Shown here: positions 6,019 to 7,044 of the stretch, in pieces
Layout of the letters: each line of letters begins with the position of its first letter
How positions within the stretch are numbered: position 1 is the first letter of the stretch
From: an uncultured Eubacteriales bacterium
GTDB taxonomy: Bacteria > Bacillota > Clostridia > Lachnospirales > Bianqueaceae
Assembly (NCBI GenBank): GCA_900322165.1
Contig: ONYR01000191.1
Location: 1 to 7,044 of the forward strand
Reading direction: 5' to 3'
DNA length: 7,044 nt
The notes under the pieces: generated by a model
What the model was told of the DNA's origin: nothing
Seen by the model: the letters and a program-made list of their open reading frames with translations, nothing else
Databases searched by the model: none
Made by a program: the position numbers and the translations under genes

Positions 6019-6068
6019 GATTTTGCCCCTTCAAATGTTTTTGCTTCTTCGAAGGTTTTCGCCCCTTC
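6015..6068 (-). repeat. Three 18-bp tandem repeats over the nitroreductase ribosome binding site
   Basis: On the minus strand three consecutive 18-bp units begin GAAGGGGCGAAAAC (6068), GAAGAAGCAAAAAC (6050) and GAAGGGGCAAAATC (6032). The third holds the working ribosome binding site and the ATG. Units 1 and 2 repeat the purine-rich Shine-Dalgarno-like word upstream. It fills most of the 65-bp gap between the sulfatase and nitroreductase genes. Confidence 0.7.
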
Positions 6069-6083
6069 GCGACTAACAGAATA

Positions 6084-7044
6084 TCAAATATGATCTTCGC
6101 GCGGAACGGTGTCGGAAGTGCCGATGAGCCACGTCAGCATCTGGCTCTTCAGCTCGGCGACCGTTTCCTTCATCTCGGGATCATCGTAAATGTTGTTGAG
6201 CTCGGTCGGATCGTTCACCATATCGTAGAGCTCGTTGTCACCATCGGTGCGGACGTTCAGCTTGTACTTCGGCGTGCGCATCATGACCGTGCGGCAGACC
6301 GACTTCGGCGCCTCCTGCTGCTGGATCATCTTCGGATAGTAGATCGAACGCGGCACCATGAAGAAGCTGAATTTCGGCGTACCCTCGAAGCAATGCGGCT
6401 CGCGCTCATCGTATCCGCCCTCGCAGTAGACAACGCGCTCCGGATCACCGGCCGCACCGGCCACCTGCTCCGCAAGCGAAACGCCAAACTGATCATGCTC
6501 GATCGGGATATTCTCCCAGTCGCAGATCGTCGGGAAGACGTCGAAAGTCTGGGTCAGCTCCTTCACACGGTGACCCGCCGGGCATCCCGGACGGCGCATG
6601 ATGAGCGGAACCTTCGTCAGATCATCATCCATGCCGGACGGCCACTTCTCGATCAGGCCCCAGTCACCCGCCCAGTCACCATGGTCGGAGGAGGCGATGA
6701 CCGTCGTATCCTTCGCAAGCCCGGTCTCATCGAGCGCGTCGAGCACGCGGCCAAGCAGCATGTCCGTGTAAGAAACCATCGCCAGATAGGTCGCGTAAAC
6801 CTTCTTGTAGACCATCGGATCCGTGTCGCCCATCTCGCGGTAGTGACGGATCAGCGCCTGCAGCTGAGGCTTCTTCTCCAGATCCGGCGGCAGCACGTCC
6901 GGCATTTTCTCCGGATCGTACATGTCGGTAAAATGCTTGGTAATGCTGTACGGCGCATGCGGATAGAAGGTCGGCAGGAAGATGAAAAGCGGCTTGTCGC
7001 CCTCTTTCCAGCCGCGGATCGCATCGATCGCAGCTCCGACGCAG
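6084..7044 (-). CDS. Type I sulfatase, N-terminus beyond window edge
   Basis: The frame is open from the window edge to a TGA at 6084 and shows the last 320 or so residues of an alkaline-phosphatase-fold sulfatase, which hydrolyses a sulfate ester. Visible parts are KPLFIFLPTFYPHAPYS, typical of the core. VIASSDHGD follows, whose Asp and His (6681-6686) belong to the family's metal site; then WGLIEKWPSG (K at 6645-6647) and DLTKVPLIMRRPG (K at 6612-6614). The C-terminal subdomain includes KYKLNVRTDGDNELYDMVNDPTELNNI, the usual ending. About 150-200 N-terminal residues, including the (C/S)xPxR motif that matures to formylglycine, lie outside, so maturation type and any signal peptide cannot be judged. 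The ATG at 6923 is an internal methionine. The substrate is unknown; a sulfated glycan is likely. It is followed after 65 bp by the nitroreductase and may be co-transcribed. Confidence 0.92.
   Translation of the reverse strand, partial: CVGAAIDAIRGWKEGDKPLFIFLPTFYPHAPYSITKHFTDMYDPEKMPDVLPPDLEKKPQLQALIRHYREMGDTDPMVYKKVYATYLAMVSYTDMLLGRVLDALDETGLAKDTTVIASSDHGDWAGDWGLIEKWPSGMDDDLTKVPLIMRRPGCPAGHRVKELTQTFDVFPTICDWENIPIEHDQFGVSLAEQVAGAAGDPERVVYCEGGYDEREPHCFEGTPKFSFFMVPRSIYYPKMIQQQEAPKSVCRTVMMRTPKYKLNVRTDGDNELYDMVNDPTELNNIYDDPEMKETVAELKSQMLTWLIGTSDTVPREDHI

Overview
The window looks like a chromosomal piece of an anaerobic Gram-positive, probably gut-type, Clostridia-like bacterium. This is inferred from the feoA-feoA-feoB layout, strong AGGAGG-type ribosome binding sites, a BglA-type 6-phospho-beta-glucosidase, a NimA-like flavoprotein and a small nitroreductase next to a sulfatase. 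The DNA is moderately GC-rich in genes and AT-rich between them. A genus cannot be named from the sequence. Every convincing gene lies on the minus strand; the long plus-strand reading frames are antisense shadows.

Reading in the direction of transcription (right to left): a sulfatase whose N-terminus lies beyond the right edge (7044-6084), a small FMN nitroreductase (6018-5506), a GH1 6-phospho-beta-glucosidase (5495-4056) and a NimA/pyridoxamine-phosphate-oxidase-like protein (4059-3586). The last three are tightly packed (10-nt gap, then an ATGA overlap) and end at a strong rho-independent terminator (3564-3523). They suggest a catabolic and redox operon in which phosphorylated beta-glucosides are cleaved in the cytoplasm. 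The sulfatase may belong to the same transcript.

The 838-bp stretch from 3585 to 2748 has no credible gene but is rich in structure. It holds seven head-to-tail copies of an exactly 64-bp unit (3032-3479), each able to fold into a hairpin followed by a short T-run on the plus strand. It also holds a possible degraded copy of the terminator, then a well-formed minus-strand promoter (TTGACA, 17 bp, TAAACT) whose -10 box sits inside a GGTTAG/CTAACC dyad. The feo leader contains a 112-bp, 8-bp-period tandem repeat whose core is five perfect copies plus one variant.

That leader feeds feoA (2747-2535), a second feoA (2519-2298) and feoB (2270 to beyond the left edge), a ferrous iron uptake operon. 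The promoter-overlapping dyad suggests metal-dependent repression. The most unusual material is the 64-bp hairpin array and the 8-bp repeat in the feo leader.
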